6,618 nt of DNA from an uncultured Bacillota bacterium. GTDB lineage: Bacteria; Bacillota_I; Bacilli_A; RF39; UBA660. Positions 5,590 through 6,618 of this stretch are shown piece after piece; within the stretch, counting starts at the first letter, position 1; each line of letters begins with the position of its first letter. A program made the translations under genes and the position numbers. The stretch lies in assembly GCA_905200435.1 (NCBI GenBank), contig CAJKKJ010000049.1, positions 1 through 6,618 of the forward strand. The letters are read 5' to 3'. Under the pieces are notes generated by a model, which made no database searches, was not told where the DNA came from, and saw nothing but the letters and a program-made list of their open reading frames with translations.

Positions 5590-6618
5590 TTAATTATTTT
5601 TAATATACTCTTCAATAATTTTTTTATTATTCAAAAGCCTCTCATTAGATTCAATTAAAATAGCTTTATTAACCCATTTCAAAGATTCAGAGAATTTACC
5701 ATTATAAAAAGTACAAATAGAAAGTAAATCATAAATAGTATTATCCCAACTAAAAGTTTCATTAATGTAAGTTTTTTCATGCTTTTTAATTTTTAAAGCC
5801 TTTTTCAAATATTTTTCAGCATTCTTATAATCACCATTATTATAAGAAAGTAATGCCTTTTCAACATAAGGATCTCTCAAATAAGGTGCTTCTTCAATAG
5901 CTTTATCCAAGTACAAATTAGCTTCATCAAGTCTTCCAAGACCAACATAAGCTCTAGCAATAAATCTCATAGAAGCAGATCGTTCATCTTTCCAAGTTGC
6001 ACTCTTCAGTTTCAAATGTTTAATTAAAGTATCAATACACTCATTCCACTTGCCATAATACATATATTCTCTTCCCAAATAATGCAAATTCCTATCATCA
6101 TTAGGATTTTCCTTAACAGATAATTCAAGTAAATTCAGATAAGATCCCCTAGATTTAGATGTATCTGGAAAGTGATTTAAAACTATTTCTTCGTTAGTTT
6201 TAACTACTTCATTTTCTCCTGTAAACTCAGGTATTTCATGAACAGGATAGACCCATTTATAATTAAAACGATCATGTATCTTTTCTCTAAAGAAAGTAAC
6301 AACTGGTATACCTTTATCATTAATACTCCAATTATAAGTATATAATACTCTATTTACACCAATTTCCCAAGTGTTTTCAAGCTTTTCTCTCCAGCCAGGC
6401 TCAAATAATTCATCCAAATCAGTACAAACACAAATGTCAGCATCTGTTGGAACAAGTTTTAAAGATTCATTCCTAGCAACATCAAATCTCCATGGAACAA
6501 TTTTTTTAGAAACAACATTAACACCCTCATTCAATAATAATTGAACAGTATTATCAGTTGATCCAGTATCAAGTACATATATACCATCAGCTTCACTCAT
6601 AGACTTAACCCAGTTATG
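5590..6618 (-). CDS. Family 2 glycosyltransferase with C-terminal TPR repeats (N-terminus outside window)
   Basis: The reading frame is open to the window edge, giving 342 visible codons. The first Met in view (6600) is internal: the six codons before it (HNWVKS) join smoothly to MSEADGIYVLDTGSTDNT, which matches the GT-A nucleotide-sugar fold just after the missing first strand. Numbering from that Met, DTGSTDNT is at 11-18, PWRFDVARN at 36-44 and the metal-binding DLDE at 61-64. The acceptor region includes KIHDRFNYKWVYPVHE (107-122). From about 171 onward there are four TPR-like helix pairs (about 171-200, 209-239, 243-273 and 288-318), with repeated patterns such as AYVGLGRLDEAN and YNNGDYKNAEKYLKKAL. 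Such proteins add sugars to cell-surface or protein acceptors; the acceptor here is unknown. It is transcribed toward yidD, with a 21-nt gap. It has no membrane segment in view. Confidence 0.88.
   Translation of the reverse strand, partial: HNWVKSMSEADGIYVLDTGSTDNTVQLLLNEGVNVVSKKIVPWRFDVARNESLKLVPTDADICVCTDLDELFEPGWREKLENTWEIGVNRVLYTYNWSINDKGIPVVTFFREKIHDRFNYKWVYPVHEIPEFTGENEVVKTNEEIVLNHFPDTSKSRGSYLNLLELSVKENPNDDRNLHYLGREYMYYGKWNECIDTLIKHLKLKSATWKDERSASMRFIARAYVGLGRLDEANLYLDKAIEEAPYLRDPYVEKALLSYNNGDYKNAEKYLKKALKIKKHEKTYINETFSWDNTIYDLLSICTFYNGKFSESLKWVNKAILIESNERLLNNKKIIEEYIKNN

Overview
This is a very AT-rich window from a low-GC Gram-positive bacterium (Bacillota or Mycoplasmatota type). The gene set and order, the strong AAGGAGG and AGAGG-type ribosome binding sites and the sigma-A-like promoters support this. 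TGA ends three genes (tsaE, the tsaB frame and rimI) and Trp is encoded by TGG, so the code is standard, unlike that of Mycoplasma proper. An uncultivated gut Bacilli or mollicute relative fits, but the exact taxon is inference.

Positions 1-226 hold the end of an rRNA operon: a short spacer hairpin, a compact 5S rRNA of about 107 nt, and a chain of T-runs that probably ends transcription. A well-formed promoter follows (TTGAAT, 17 nt, TATAAT).

Positions 227-3932 form one plus-strand unit with overlapping or closely spaced genes: tsaE, tsaB, rimI, tsaD, an untracked 53-residue ORF, and a gene for a cytoplasmic HExxH protein with an N-terminal CxxC/CxxC knuckle. TsaE, TsaB and TsaD make the N6-threonylcarbamoyl (t6A) modification at A37 of ANN-decoding tRNAs. 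RimI is a GNAT acetyltransferase usually linked to them. The tsaB frame is interrupted by an in-frame TAA at codon 50 with no frameshift, which is notable because t6A synthesis is normally essential. A GAAA-loop hairpin with a T-run ends the unit at 3931-3954.

Positions 3994-5320 form a second plus-strand unit: an extended -10 promoter, a gene for an unrecognised protein with a C-terminal membrane anchor, and a peptidase S51 (PepE-like) gene. A long nested hairpin at 5321-5365 can terminate both this unit and the convergent minus-strand genes.

Positions 5356-6618 are on the minus strand: yidD (membrane protein insertion efficiency factor), preceded by a family 2 glycosyltransferase with C-terminal TPR repeats. 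The N-terminus of the glycosyltransferase lies outside the window. No mobile element, CRISPR array or tRNA gene was seen. I found no clear new multi-gene system. The strongest leads are the tsaB nonsense codon, the metalloprotease-like gene at the end of the t6A operon, and the tail-anchored protein paired with a peptidase.
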